A stretch of 64,000 bases of DNA from JAXLWB01 sp046328715 (GCA_046328715.1 JAXLWB010000036.1:1-64000); one strand, 5' to 3'. Counted from the first letter of the stretch, positions 7,662 through 16,457 are shown. Program-made: numbers and translations. The notes: a model not told the origin generated them from the sequence alone.

Positions 7662-8555
7662 CTACCTTTTTCCAAATGCATTCGGTCGGGTCAACAAGAC
7701 CAGAATAATGATAATAAACGGTACTGCTTGCTTAAAGCTGAAGTCCACCCCAAACCAGCCGTTGAGCGCCTGCATGCCGACATTTTCGGCCAGGGCGACG
7801 ATATAGGCTCCGGTGATGGTGCCGACAAAGCTGGTCATGCCACCGAGCACAGTGGCAGCGAAGACCGAGAGGATCGCCAGCCAGCCGGTCAATGGGTGGA
7901 CCGAACTATATAAGCCCCACAGCGCTCCCGCCGATCCTGCCATTCCGCCGACCAGCAGCCAGGTGATCGAACGTACCCGTCCAACGGCAATGCCGATGAC
8001 GCGGGCAAGCGTTTCGTTGTCAGCCAGGGCGCGCATTTGGCGTCCGAGTGGGGTGAAGTTGATCAACAGGCTTAGCGCCAACACCAGGCCAATGCTGGTC
8101 GGCACCACCCAGAAGAAGACGTTGGTCAGCGTCAATTCGGAGTTCTGAAACCAGATTTGTTGCTCGATGGCGACTCGTTTGTCAAAGAGATCGTAGCGGT
8201 CAGCAATCAGGAAGTAGAGATACCTCAGGATCAGGCCAAGCGCAAACGAGGCCAGAATCATGGTGTAGGTAGAGAGTTTGCGCTGGCTGAGTGGGCGAAA
8301 GACGGCCCAATGGCCAAGCAGTGCTACCAACGCTGCGCCAACGCCAGCGGCGAGAATCACCAGCAACGGATTGCTGGTGACGTTCTGCGAAACAATCAGC
8401 GCCACCATCGCCCCGGTGGTGATCAACTCCGCATGGGCAAAGTTGGGCAGCTTGATCACAGCCATCGTCAAGGTCAGGCCAACGGCCATCAAGGCGTATA
8501 AGCTGCCAACTTCAATCGAACGAATGAGAGAATCGATAAAAATGGAAATGGACAC
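7662..8555 (-). CDS. livH: Branched-chain amino-acid-type ABC transporter permease LivH
   Basis: A 297-residue permease and the first gene of the minus-strand liv run. It shows SIEVGSLYALMAVGLTLTMAVIKLPNFAHAELITTGA, the standard LivH N-terminus, the loop TPLGRQMRALADNETLARVIGI and the C-terminal VLGGMTSFVGTITGAYIVALAENV. Eight or so membrane segments are visible. The likely start is GTG at 8555, since no ATG gives the full first helix; no Shine-Dalgarno is seen. The promoter should lie in the 134-bp gap shared with the divergent sigma-factor operon. Confidence 0.92.
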   Translation of the reverse strand: MSISIFIDSLIRSIEVGSLYALMAVGLTLTMAVIKLPNFAHAELITTGAMVALIVSQNVTSNPLLVILAAGVGAALVALLGHWAVFRPLSQRKLSTYTMILASFALGLILRYLYFLIADRYDLFDKRVAIEQQIWFQNSELTLTNVFFWVVPTSIGLVLALSLLINFTPLGRQMRALADNETLARVIGIAVGRVRSITWLLVGGMAGSAGALWGLYSSVHPLTGWLAILSVFAATVLGGMTSFVGTITGAYIVALAENVGMQALNGWFGVDFSFKQAVPFIIIILVLLTRPNAFGKR

Positions 8556-8689
8556 AGGAGTAAATCATACCTGTATCAACTATAATTCGCAATGCGCAAG
8601 GGGGCAGGGTGCAAGTTGCAAGGGGCAAGGTCAAGTCGTTGTACGCCACCTGCAACTTTTCCCCACTTTTCCTGTATCATTGATTACGC

Positions 8690-9229
8690 ATGATCGACGA
8701 AAGCGCCTTAATCCAGCGCGCCCAAGAGGGTGAAGCCGAAGCCTTTGGAACATTGGTCAGCCGCTATCAGGCGACCGTCTTCAATGTTTGCTTGCGCTTG
8801 CTGGGAGATCGGGGAGAGGCGGAGGATGCCACGCAAGAGGCCTTTGTGCGTGCCTATCAGCGGCTGGCGACCTTTGATCAACAACGACCCTTTGCGCCCT
8901 GGATGCGCACCGTAGCCGCCAATCATTGCTATAACAAACTGGAAAGTCGTGGCCCCTGTACGGTCGATTACGACCAACTGGCCGAACGCACTGCACCGCT
9001 GCACCTCTCCCCCGAAGCGCAGTTGCTTCAGGAGGAGACAAGTCGCCAGGTGCGTCAGGCGATGCTCGCCCTGCCATCCCATTTTCGACTGGTGATCGAG
9101 CTGCGTCATTTTCAGGAATTGAACTACGAGGAAATTGCTGCGACCACCGGTTTGTCGTTGAGTGTCGTCAAAACCAACCTATTTCGTGCCCGCAAGTTGC
9201 TGGCCGAGATATTAACCAAAATGCCATGA
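8690..9229 (+). CDS. RNA polymerase sigma factor, ECF subfamily (sigma-70 family)
   Basis: A 179-residue sigma factor with only regions 2 and 4. Region 2 spans about residues 14-85 (FGTLVSRYQATVFNVCLRLL, then DRGEAEDATQEAFVRAYQRL and FAPWMRTVAANHCYNKLESR). Region 4 is about 120-175 (ALPSHFRLVIELRHFQELNY, then EEIAATTGLSLSVVKTNLFR). It directs RNA polymerase to a small regulon, typically for envelope stress. The stop overlaps the anti-sigma start by 4 bp (ATGA), giving translational coupling. The operon continues with two membrane proteins. Confidence 0.92.
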   Translation: MIDESALIQRAQEGEAEAFGTLVSRYQATVFNVCLRLLGDRGEAEDATQEAFVRAYQRLATFDQQRPFAPWMRTVAANHCYNKLESRGPCTVDYDQLAERTAPLHLSPEAQLLQEETSRQVRQAMLALPSHFRLVIELRHFQELNYEEIAATTGLSLSVVKTNLFRARKLLAEILTKMP

Positions 9230-9816
9230 ACCATATTGACGAAATTGAACTGCACGAATATCTAGATGGTCAAGTTGCTGAGTCCCGTCGCCGCGCGATT
9301 GAGCAACATCTGCAAACCTGCCCAACCTGTAGCGAGCAACTGGCTGAATTGTGCAGTCTCTTTGCCATGATTCAGTCGGTGCCTGAGGTTGCGCTGGAAC
9401 GCGATCTCTCGTCAGCCGTCGTGGCGTCGATTCAAAGCGACGGCCAAGAAAGCCCTGGTTGGACCTGGTGGCTGTCGGCACTGCAACTAATCAGTGCCGC
9501 AGCCGCCATTCCCTTTGCTTGGCGTTTTGTGGCTGCGCTCTGGCCGGCACAATTGGGAGTATCCTGGTTGGCAACTTGGAGCAGCGAATGGGCAGAGATA
9601 ATCGCTTACGGGCAGCAGGGGTTTGCAGCCATTACCAGTCGAATGGCTACTGTGTCTACGCTTACTAGCCAGCCCTTCGTGCCCAACCTACCCCTCATCA
9701 CCTGGGCGATCGTTGTCCTAGTAGTGGCGCTGATCTGGGCAGGCGGCACAGGCTGGGTGTTGGCCCATAATTCTGATCGGCTGGGTGCGCTCGATTCAAG
9801 AGGAGATTCGATATGA
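9226..9816 (+). CDS. Zinc-finger (ZAS) transmembrane anti-sigma factor
   Basis: A 196-residue membrane protein. The N-terminal H-x3-C-x2-C motif (EQHLQTCPTCSEQLAEL, residues about 25-41) is the anti-sigma ZAS domain that holds the ECF sigma inactive. Hydrophobic segments follow at about 80-110 and 155-180, separated by a region that would be extracytoplasmic. It is coupled to the sigma gene by a 4-bp overlap, and to the next gene by another ATGA overlap at 9813. The trigger signal is unknown. Confidence 0.87.
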   Translation: MNHIDEIELHEYLDGQVAESRRRAIEQHLQTCPTCSEQLAELCSLFAMIQSVPEVALERDLSSAVVASIQSDGQESPGWTWWLSALQLISAAAAIPFAWRFVAALWPAQLGVSWLATWSSEWAEIIAYGQQGFAAITSRMATVSTLTSQPFVPNLPLITWAIVVLVVALIWAGGTGWVLAHNSDRLGALDSRGDSI

Positions 9817-10304
9817 ACGATTTGGTAGGCCTGATTGCACTGATCATCGGCAGCGTGCTCAGCTTTGCTGCCTTTTTTGCCATGCTTGATGTCTTTTTTT
9901 TCAGTTGGGTCGAGCGAACCCAAACGATGATCGTCAGCCGTCCGCGGCGCAGCTTCCTCATTGGCCTGATAAACCTGCTTTTCTTCGGCACCCTGGCGTT
10001 GGCCTTCTTCTCACTGCGCGACCAGACAGCAAATGATTTGTGGTCAGCGCTTGGGCTGTTCTTGCTTGCGCTCATCCTGATTGCCTTGAGCTTTGGGCTG
10101 GCAGCCGTGGTTCGGATTACGTGTGAACGTTTGTTGCCAAGCCAGGAAGGAGTTCGTCAACGCCTGCTCGGCACAGCCATTGTCGCCTTCGCCTCACTCT
10201 TGCCTGGCGTGGGCTGGTTTTTGCTCTTTCCCTTCCTGGCGCTGACTGGCATCGGTGGCTTTGTACTGGTTCTGCTGCAAGCGCGGCGCAAGCGTGAAGC
10301 CTGA
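9813..10304 (+). CDS. Hypothetical four-TM membrane protein of the sigma operon
   Basis: A 163-residue protein with four predicted hydrophobic helices and a short basic C-terminus (QARRKREA). The loop SWVERTQTMIVSRPRRSFLIGL and the ending PGVGWFLLFPFLALTGIGGFVL are distinctive. I do not recognise a named family. It overlaps the anti-sigma gene by 4 bp and resembles the protein at 10505 in layout (PVIGWFIFLPIALLCGLGNSTLALLRR), so the two are probably paralogues. Co-transcription suggests a membrane component sensed or protected by the sigma regulon. Confidence 0.75.
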   Translation: MNDLVGLIALIIGSVLSFAAFFAMLDVFFFSWVERTQTMIVSRPRRSFLIGLINLLFFGTLALAFFSLRDQTANDLWSALGLFLLALILIALSFGLAAVVRITCERLLPSQEGVRQRLLGTAIVAFASLLPGVGWFLLFPFLALTGIGGFVLVLLQARRKREA

Positions 10305-10311
10305 GTGGCAA

Positions 10312-10373
10312 AGTGGCAAAGTTGCACAGTGGAAGAGTGCCAAGACAGCTCTGCAACTTTGCCACTTTGCACC
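10312..10373. terminator. Hairpin after the sigma/anti-sigma operon
   Basis: AAGTGGCAAAGTTGCA at the 5' side pairs with TGCAACTTTGCCACTT near 10358-10373, around a loop of roughly 30 nt. No long T-tract follows, so it may be a stem that stabilises RNA rather than a classical terminator. Confidence 0.45.
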
Positions 10374-10429
10374 CAAACTGTAGATTCAATGACGCGACTT
10401 TTTCATGGTGCAGCCTGTACTACTTGCAA

Positions 10430-10463
10430 CACGTTAGTTCAACTGGTTGGAGTTGACTAACGT
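10430..10463. repeat. Inverted repeat upstream of the 10505 gene
   Basis: ACGTTAGTTCAACT and AGTTGACTAACGT form an almost perfect palindrome around a GGTTGG centre, 40 bp before the start codon at 10505. It could be an operator or a 5' leader stem; nothing in the window decides between these. Confidence 0.5.
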
Positions 10464-10504
10464 ACTCGCTGACATATCCGTTCTCTCAATAAGGAGATTT
10501 TGCA

Positions 10505-11029
10505 ATGGCTGACATGATTGGCGTCTTTGGCACACTGCTCATCACGGGGTTGGGGTTCCCTGCGCTGCTCTGTATCGTCTGGCTCAGCTTTCCAGCTACT
10601 GTGGATTGCGCTCGCCAGCGAATTGCGCAGACACCCTTACGTTGCTTCTGGCTGGGTGCAGTGATTGCGTTGTTGCTGGCCGTGCCGATCCTGGCTCTGC
10701 TCAACATACCCGGCCCTGGGCAATTTAGTGGCGGCGTCATTCTGCTCGTAGCACTGACCATTTCAACCATCGGCGCAGCAGGCATGGCAGCACAGTTGGG
10801 CGAACAGATCAAGCTGCGCAATCAAGGCACTATCAGTACTCATGCTGCCTTTCTGCTGGGTGCCACGATTTTGGAATTGGCAGTCATCTTCCCGGTCATT
10901 GGTTGGTTTATCTTTCTGCCGATTGCGCTGCTCTGCGGGTTGGGGAATTCCACCCTGGCCCTCCTGCGCCGACAAACTAACCTAGTGGCTCCATCCCCGG
11001 CCCCGCTTTCCTCGACAGTTGCGACATAA
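10505..11029 (+). CDS. Hypothetical membrane protein, paralogue-like to 9813 gene
   Basis: A 174-residue protein with four hydrophobic segments (starting GVFGTLLITGLGFPALLCIV), and with FPVIGWFIFLPIALLCGLGN near the end. A good Shine-Dalgarno (AAGGAGATTTTGCA-ATG) supports the start. The C-terminal layout matches the 163-residue protein two genes upstream. No family name recognised. It sits between the ECF operon and the DUF1800 gene (36 bp away), so it may be co-transcribed with either. Confidence 0.72.
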   Translation: MADMIGVFGTLLITGLGFPALLCIVWLSFPATVDCARQRIAQTPLRCFWLGAVIALLLAVPILALLNIPGPGQFSGGVILLVALTISTIGAAGMAAQLGEQIKLRNQGTISTHAAFLLGATILELAVIFPVIGWFIFLPIALLCGLGNSTLALLRRQTNLVAPSPAPLSSTVAT

Positions 11030-11065
11030 AGGACCCTTTCCCTTTCAATAATTGGATACGCTGTT

Positions 11066-12556
11066 ATGCGCCTTTCACGACGTGACTTTATACGAATGAC
11101 AGGGCTGGTTTCCAGCACCCTGACGCTGGCAGGCTGCGCGTCGCTTCATCAACGTCTGGCGTCCTCGCCAACTTTGCCGCCAGTGCTGCTTGCTTTTGAC
11201 CCTAGCAACTTTCGTGCCCTCAATCGGCTAACCTATGGCCCTCGTCCCGAAGAGTGCCTGCGGGTGGAAGAGATTGGGTTGGCGCAGTGGATCGAAGAGC
11301 AACTTGCACCGGCTTTCATCGAGGATGGCGACTGTGAGTTCCGCCTGCGTGACTTCGCCAGCCTGCAACTCGACGCAGCTTCGATCTTCGATCTCTACGG
11401 CGACAAGCTCTTTGATGACCAGGATCACGCCACCGCTCCCAACGAACTTCGCCAAGCGACGCTGCTCCGTAAGACTTACAGCCGTCGCCAACTCTATGAG
11501 GTAATGGTGGAATTTTGGAGCGACCACTTCAACATCAGTGTGGACAAGGGCGATTGTTTCTATCTCAAAACCGTAGATGACCGTGAGGTGATTCGCCCAT
11601 ATGCCTTGGGCAACTTCGGCGAACTGCTGCAGGCCTCGGCCCATTCACCTGCCATGTTGGTCTATCTCGATAACCAGGCGAATGAGAAGGGTCACCCCAA
11701 CGAAAATTATGCTCGCGAAGTGATGGAACTGCACACACTTGGCGTCGATGGCGGCTACAGTCAACAAGATGTGATGGAACTGGCACGCTGCCTGACCGGG
11801 TGGGGCGTGAAAGAGCACTTTTGGCGTGGTCAATTCACCTTCGATCCGCAAGTACACGATACTGGCAATAAAAGGGTGTTGGGTATGGAGATTGCCCCCG
11901 GCGGCCAAGACGAAGCTGAGCGTGTGATTGATCGGCTGGCGCAGCACGAAAACACGGCACGTTTTATTACACGCAAAATCGCCCGCCGCTTCCTGGGCGA
12001 TCAACCCGATGCAGATCTGATACAGCGAGCCGCACTGGCCTTTCAGCGCAGCAAAGGTGACACTGGCAGCGTATTGCGCGTTCTGCTGTTGGATGGAGTG
12101 GCGCAGCTGGCGCAATTGCCACCGAAAGTGAAACGTCCTCTCAACTTTGTCGTTTCGGCCCTGCGCCAGAGCAATGCCAATAGCGACGGCGGCGCTGTCA
12201 TTCTCGACTCCCTGGCACGCATGGGACAGTTGCCCTTTGCCTGGCCCACGCCCGACGGTTATCCCGACCATAATGCCGATTGGCTCAGCAATTTGTTGCC
12301 ACGCTGGCAATTTGCACTGGCGCTGGTACGCAATGAGATTCCCGGCACGACGGTTGATCTGCCCACCTTGATTTCGCCACAACAATCCACCGCTGACGAA
12401 CTGGATCGACTCGCCCTCTTGCTCTGTGGCGAAGCATTGTCTCCGCTTATCCGCACCAGCTTGTTCGATAGCGTCGCTGCGATCCAGGAGCCATTCAGCC
12501 GATTGGCAGTACTCTGTGCCGGGATCTTGGCCTCGCCGACTTTTCAATGGAGATAA
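11066..12556 (+). CDS. DUF1800 domain protein, Tat-exported lipoprotein
   Basis: A 496-residue exported protein. The N-terminus holds a twin-arginine motif (SRRDFIRM) and a lipobox-like LAGC, so it is probably a Tat-exported lipoprotein. Diagnostic DUF1800 blocks are FRALNRLTYGPRPEECLRV, YEVMVEFWSDHFNISVDKG, PNENYAREVMELHTLGVDGG, CLTGWGV and PTPDGYPD. The family is nearly always encoded next to a DUF1501 protein, as here. Biochemical role is unknown; the pair is linked to large exported proteins in several phyla. Its stop codon lies within a 13-nt sequence duplicated at 12699 by the repeat element between the two genes. Confidence 0.9.
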   Translation: MRLSRRDFIRMTGLVSSTLTLAGCASLHQRLASSPTLPPVLLAFDPSNFRALNRLTYGPRPEECLRVEEIGLAQWIEEQLAPAFIEDGDCEFRLRDFASLQLDAASIFDLYGDKLFDDQDHATAPNELRQATLLRKTYSRRQLYEVMVEFWSDHFNISVDKGDCFYLKTVDDREVIRPYALGNFGELLQASAHSPAMLVYLDNQANEKGHPNENYAREVMELHTLGVDGGYSQQDVMELARCLTGWGVKEHFWRGQFTFDPQVHDTGNKRVLGMEIAPGGQDEAERVIDRLAQHENTARFITRKIARRFLGDQPDADLIQRAALAFQRSKGDTGSVLRVLLLDGVAQLAQLPPKVKRPLNFVVSALRQSNANSDGGAVILDSLARMGQLPFAWPTPDGYPDHNADWLSNLLPRWQFALALVRNEIPGTTVDLPTLISPQQSTADELDRLALLLCGEALSPLIRTSLFDSVAAIQEPFSRLAVLCAGILASPTFQWR

Positions 12557-12711
12557 AAAAGCCACCCCACCCTACCCCTCCCCGACCGCAGGGAGCGGAC
12601 AGTGAAGGGAGAGATTTCGTACTTTCTGCTGTCCACCAAACAGAATCTTCTCTATGACAGTTATCAGGGGAGGGTTAGGGTGGGGTTGGTAGTTTCCGAT
12701 GGAGATAAAAA
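12547..12711. repeat. CCCCACCCTAACCC element, copy 1, with 13-bp flanking direct repeats
   Basis: The core (about 12562-12685) has inverted ends, CCCCACCCTACCCCTCCCC on the left and GGGGAGGGTTAGGGTGGGG on the right. It is flanked by perfect copies of ATGGAGATAAAAA at 12547-12559 and 12699-12711. The left copy contains the DUF1800 stop and the right copy the DUF1501 Shine-Dalgarno. Removing the element and one copy would restore a gene junction of only a few bases. Confidence 0.8.
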
Positions 12712-12713
12712 CA

Positions 12714-13994
12714 ATGAATCATCCACGTCTCACTCGCCGCTCACTGTTGCAACGTGCTGCGGCAGCATCACTCCTAACTACGCTACCAGCTTGGATGCCG
12801 CGTCTGACCTTTGCTGCACCGCAAACAGCGCCGCGAGGTGACACCTTGGTGGTCATCTTTCTGCGCGGAGCAGCGGATGTGCTCAACATGATCGTGCCCC
12901 ACGGCGAGGAACGCTACTACAACCGCCGCCCCACCCTCGCCATCGCTCGACCGGATGATCGCACTGTCGAGACTAAGCTGCGCACGCTGGATCTGGATGG
13001 ATTCTTTGGGCTGCATCCAGCGTTGCAACCGCTTGTAGCAGCCTGGCAGGCGAAACATCTGGCCATTGTCCATGCCTGTGGTGCGCCGGATGTTTCGCGC
13101 AGTCACTTTCAGGCGATGGAGTTGATGGAGCGTGGGGTAGAAAAGCAGAGTGGCCCTGCTTCGGGTTGGATTGGACGTCATTTGGCAACTCATCCGACTG
13201 GGAATTTGTCACCGTTGCGTGCGGTTGGTTTTGCCAATCCGCTGCCGCGCAGCCTGCGCGGACCGATCCCGGCCTCGGCGCTCAAGTCGATTGCTGATTT
13301 TCATCTGGGTGGCGATCAACAGTCGATGGTGGCGATGCAACAAGCCTTGTCTGCCCTCTACACCAACGATCCCGCACTGAACCATGACGATTCGCTACGC
13401 CAGATCGGGCAGGGCACGTTGGATGTGATGAGCTTGTTAGGCAAATTGCAGCCCGACTCCTATCGTCCCAGTCGTGGTGCCATCTACCCGAGCAGCGATT
13501 TTGGCAAGGCCTTGCAGCAAATTGCCCTCTTGATCAAAGCCGAGGCCGGGCTAGAGGTGGCCGCGGTCGATGTGGGTGGCTGGGACACTCACTTTGTGCA
13601 GGGCGGTAGTCAAGGACAAATGGCCAAGCTACTCAGCGATCTGGGTCAAGGGCTGGCTGCTTTACACGAAGACCTTTTCGACTACGCCGCCAAACTGAGC
13701 GTGGTCGTGATGTCGGAATTTGGGCGGCGGCTCCAGGAAAATGGCAGCTTTGGCACCGATCACGGTCATGGTAGCGCCATGCTGTTGGTCGGCGGCAACG
13801 TGGCAGGAGGAAAGGTTCATGGGCGCTGGCCTGGCCTGGCTGATGAACAACTTGTTGGCCCTGGCGACCTGGCAGTGACCACTGATTATCGCAATGTCTT
13901 GGGCGAGTTGTGTTTCAAACGATTGGGTAACACCAATTTGCAGGAGGTTTTTCCTGAGTACCGGGTGCAGATACCAGGCGTATTCAAGGCGTGA
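12714..13994 (+). CDS. DUF1501 domain protein, Tat-exported
   Basis: A 426-residue exported protein. The N-terminus reads HPRLTRRSLLQRAAAASLLTT, a twin-arginine signal. The DUF1501 core follows: DTLVVIFLRGAADVLNMIVP, RPTLAIARPDD, FFGLHPALQPL, VDVGGWDTHFVQGGSQGQ and VVVMSEFGRRLQENGSFGTDHGHGSAMLLVGG. The fold is alkaline-phosphatase-like. I chose the ATG at 12714 because GGAG lies 10 bases upstream; the ATG at 12699 belongs to the flanking repeat. It is the normal partner of the DUF1800 gene upstream. Confidence 0.9.
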   Translation: MNHPRLTRRSLLQRAAAASLLTTLPAWMPRLTFAAPQTAPRGDTLVVIFLRGAADVLNMIVPHGEERYYNRRPTLAIARPDDRTVETKLRTLDLDGFFGLHPALQPLVAAWQAKHLAIVHACGAPDVSRSHFQAMELMERGVEKQSGPASGWIGRHLATHPTGNLSPLRAVGFANPLPRSLRGPIPASALKSIADFHLGGDQQSMVAMQQALSALYTNDPALNHDDSLRQIGQGTLDVMSLLGKLQPDSYRPSRGAIYPSSDFGKALQQIALLIKAEAGLEVAAVDVGGWDTHFVQGGSQGQMAKLLSDLGQGLAALHEDLFDYAAKLSVVVMSEFGRRLQENGSFGTDHGHGSAMLLVGGNVAGGKVHGRWPGLADEQLVGPGDLAVTTDYRNVLGELCFKRLGNTNLQEVFPEYRVQIPGVFKA

Positions 13995-14335
13995 GCGTCA
14001 CGAGATCTATTAATAACTTGCTCCTCTTTTCTAAGTGCGCTATAGTGCTACAGTAGCGGTTGCCACGAAGTCACATTTTTGCAGTATGAAACATTACTTC
14101 GTGCAGAGCGTCCGTAAGATTCGTAGAAACCTCTCCCCCAATGATCCAAATTTATGTGCATTGATTACTTCGGAGCCCCACCCTAACCCTCCTCGAGGAG
14201 GGGACTGTGACGGGACAGATAGGCGACTCCCTTCTGTCCACTACACATTGTCATTCCCGTGGCAATTCCCTCCTTGGGGAGGGTTAGGGTGGGGCCCGTT
14301 ATTCCATGCATGGTCTAATCCAAAAGGAGCAAAGG
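13995..14335. repeat. Gene-free gap holding CCCCACCCTAACCC element, copy 2 (14175-14295)
   Basis: Within this 341-bp gap, 14175-14295 is a second copy of the element, with GCCCCACCCTAACCCTCC on the left and GGGGAGGGTTAGGGTGGGG on the right. Unlike copies 1 and 3, I see no flanking duplication. The Shine-Dalgarno AAAAGGAGC for the next gene lies just before 14331. The rest shows no recognisable feature. Confidence 0.7.
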
Positions 14336-15544
14336 ATGTTGCGTAGAATTTCTGTCTTGATGCTTATTTTGACCTTGTTACTGGCTGCCTGCCAACCGGT
14401 CGGCGCGCCAGCCGTCAGCGGGCCGCAGACCTATACACTCGGTATCGCCCTACCCTACACCGGCGACCTCGGTTCCTTTGGCACCGACTTTAAGAAGGGT
14501 GTCGAGTTGGCCGTCGAGCAGATGAACACAGAACTCAAGAATGCTGGTTCAAATGTACAATTTGCCACTGCCAGCGCCGATACCGAAGGTTCACCCGATG
14601 GTGCCGCCAAGGCCGTGCAGACGATCGTCCAGACCAGCGGTGCCAAAGTCGTGATTGGTCCCTTGACCACGGGCGAGGTGCTCGGTGCCAAACAATTTGC
14701 CGACGAAAATCAGGTAGTAATTGTTGCCCCCGCCTCCAGCGCCCCAGCCGGTGCGATTGCCGATGATTATGTCTTCCGTGTTATGTATCCGCCTGATACC
14801 AACGCCGCCAAAGCTTTTGCCCAGATTGCCACCGCCCGCGAGTACAAGAACCTGGTCGTACTGCAAGTGGATGATCCATTTGGCAACGGGCTGGTCGAAG
14901 CCTTCAACGCCAGCTATAAGACTGACGGTGAAGTCTCGGTAACCAAATATGCCAAGGATGCCGCCGATCTCTCTGGCGAAGCGACCAAGGTCAGTGCTGA
15001 GATTACCCGTCTCGCCGCCGCGGGCAAGACCGCCTTCTTCTGTGTCTGTTTCCTCGGTGATGCGCAAAAGCTGTTACAACAAGCCGTCACCGACGAGGCA
15101 ATGAGCAGTGTCGAATGGCTCGGTGTGGAAAACCTGGTCAACAAAGAAATCCTGGCAGATGCAGTCCAGGCCCAACTGCTAGCGAAGGTACAGTTGACCT
15201 CGGTCTCCTTTGCCGACCGTGCCAATCCCAACACGCAGCCCTTCAAGGATGCCTTCAAAGCGAAGTTTGGTAGCGATCCCGGCCCCTTCACCAACTACGC
15301 CTACGATGCAGCTAACATCGCCATGCTCTCGATGTTGGCTGCTGGCAACAGTGGCCCTGGGGTCAAGTCGATTCTGCCCACGATCAGCAACCACTACATC
15401 GGCACCTCGGTCCAGGCCCACCTCGACGCCAACGGCGATCAGGATGTCGTTTTCTACGGCATCTTCCAGATCAACGCCGATGGCACCGACTTTACGCAGA
15501 TCGGGACCTATGATGGCGCAACGGGTGAGGTAAGTTTTAAGTGA
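14336..15544 (+). CDS. livJ: LivJ-type ABC transporter substrate-binding lipoprotein
   Basis: A 402-residue extracytoplasmic binding protein (type I periplasmic fold, Peripla_BP_6). The signal peptide MLRRISVLMLILTLLLAAC ends in a lipobox, predicting a lipoprotein with Cys19 acylated. TYTLGIALPYTGDLGSFGTDFKKGVELAVEQMN, DTEGSPDGAAKAVQTIVQ and VVIGPLTTGEVLGAKQF are typical family blocks. The ATG at 14336 follows AAAAGGAGC. The permeases and ATPases of a Liv system lie on the other strand 6 kb away and are otherwise without a binding protein, so this is the likely partner. The ligand could be an amino acid, urea or amide. Confidence 0.88.
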   Translation: MLRRISVLMLILTLLLAACQPVGAPAVSGPQTYTLGIALPYTGDLGSFGTDFKKGVELAVEQMNTELKNAGSNVQFATASADTEGSPDGAAKAVQTIVQTSGAKVVIGPLTTGEVLGAKQFADENQVVIVAPASSAPAGAIADDYVFRVMYPPDTNAAKAFAQIATAREYKNLVVLQVDDPFGNGLVEAFNASYKTDGEVSVTKYAKDAADLSGEATKVSAEITRLAAAGKTAFFCVCFLGDAQKLLQQAVTDEAMSSVEWLGVENLVNKEILADAVQAQLLAKVQLTSVSFADRANPNTQPFKDAFKAKFGSDPGPFTNYAYDAANIAMLSMLAAGNSGPGVKSILPTISNHYIGTSVQAHLDANGDQDVVFYGIFQINADGTDFTQIGTYDGATGEVSFK

Positions 15545-15716
15545 CGTGAACCGTGAACCGCGATGCGTGAATTTCAGAGCTTCTCTATTCGATGATCGAC
15601 AAAGGTAGAATCGAGACGAGCGATAACTCACGCATCACGTTTTACGCATCACGTTTCCCTATAAAAATTTGCCAATCCACCTCATCTGTGCTATCCTTCA
15701 CAAGCTGCTAACGCAC

Positions 15717-15791
<75 letters not shown>

Positions 15792-15804
15792 TATTAAACT
15801 GAAG

Positions 15805-15836
15805 GCGGTGAATCCATGTGATTCACCGCTTTTTGT
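15805..15836 (+). terminator. Rho-independent terminator of tRNA-Gln
   Basis: GCGGTGAATC pairs with GATTCACCGC (10 bp, loop CATGT) and is followed at once by TTTTTGTTT. It lies 14 bp after the tRNA. Confidence 0.88.
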
Positions 15837-15904
15837 TTGACAACCCATGTTCTGTAGCATATGATGGCATTGAAAGGGAATGTAGAGATACAAGGAGATG
15901 CCCT

Positions 15905-16198
15905 ATGTCAAAACTACCACAAATGACCAGCATTGCTGAATTGCGTAACAACCACCTACATGTCTTTTCGCTGTTGGAGCACGGACCTGTAGTCATCAAT
16001 AGCCGTAGCCAACCGGTGGGTGTACTGATTTCGCCCAAACAGTGGGATCGGTTAATGGAGTTGTTGGAGGATCAACAGGACTTGGTCGACGCGCTGGAGG
16101 CAGAGTTGGAAATTGCCACTGGCAAAGATGAAATTGTAGCGTTGAGCAAAGAAGAGATCAAAGCTTGGCAGAGTGAGGGCGAGCTTGTACCAGCTTAA
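15905..16198 (+). CDS. Type II antitoxin, Phd/YefM family
   Basis: A 97-residue protein. The N-terminal part MTSIAELRNNHLHVFSLLEHGPVVINSRSQPVGVLISPKQWDRL is the Phd/YefM fold: DNA-binding dimer, then the strand that places the repressor. The acidic C-terminal tail (DALEAELEIATGKDEIVALSKEE) would wrap the toxin. AAGGAGATG upstream supports the ATG at 15905; an upstream in-frame extension has no such site. It overlaps the toxin gene by 26 bp, the usual arrangement. Expected to autoregulate the operon. It sits directly after tRNA-Gln, a frequent spot for mobile modules. Confidence 0.88.
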   Translation: MSKLPQMTSIAELRNNHLHVFSLLEHGPVVINSRSQPVGVLISPKQWDRLMELLEDQQDLVDALEAELEIATGKDEIVALSKEEIKAWQSEGELVPA

Positions 16199-16457
16199 CA
16201 TCAAAAAGAGTGTACTGCGCCAAATTGATGCTTTGCCAGGAAATTATCGCCAGCGTGTGCGAGGGCTGATTGCAAACTTGGCCAGCAATCCTCGCCCGCA
16301 AAATGCTAAATTATTGCGAGAAAAACGAGCGATCTATCGCATTGCTCTCGATCATTACCGAATTGTTTACCGGATTGAAGATAACATTCTAGTGGTGGAA
16401 ATGTTAAAGGTCGGCTTGAAGCATGGACCCGTATTCTACCAGGATGTTGACGAATAA
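16173..16457 (+). CDS. Type II toxin, RelE/ParE superfamily
   Basis: A 94-residue basic protein ending the toxin-antitoxin pair. RIALDHYRIVYRIEDNILVVEMLKVG is the typical RelE/ParE central and C-terminal sheet, preceded by a helical LPGNYRQRVRGLIANLASNPRPQNAKLL. RelE members cleave mRNA in the ribosome and ParE members poison gyrase; the sequence does not settle which. Translation must start at GTG 16173 or TTG 16185, both within the antitoxin gene, implying coupling. The YchF gene follows 23 bp later. Confidence 0.85.
   Translation: MRASLYQLNIKKSVLRQIDALPGNYRQRVRGLIANLASNPRPQNAKLLREKRAIYRIALDHYRIVYRIEDNILVVEMLKVGLKHGPVFYQDVDE

Noticed and set aside
8636..8690. TGTACGCC and TGTATCATT strings before the sigma gene as a ninth repeat promoter
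   Set aside because: The spacing is 11 and 22 rather than 12, and neither the CTGTTG nor the TTNAAT box is present.
10415..10426. A TGTACTACTTGC match to the 12-bp operator before the 10505 gene
   Set aside because: Only one copy, with no tandem neighbour and no TTNAAT box at the fixed distance.
11645..12565. A 306-codon frame antisense to the DUF1800 gene
   Set aside because: A shadow of a well-supported gene; no family signature or ribosome-binding site.
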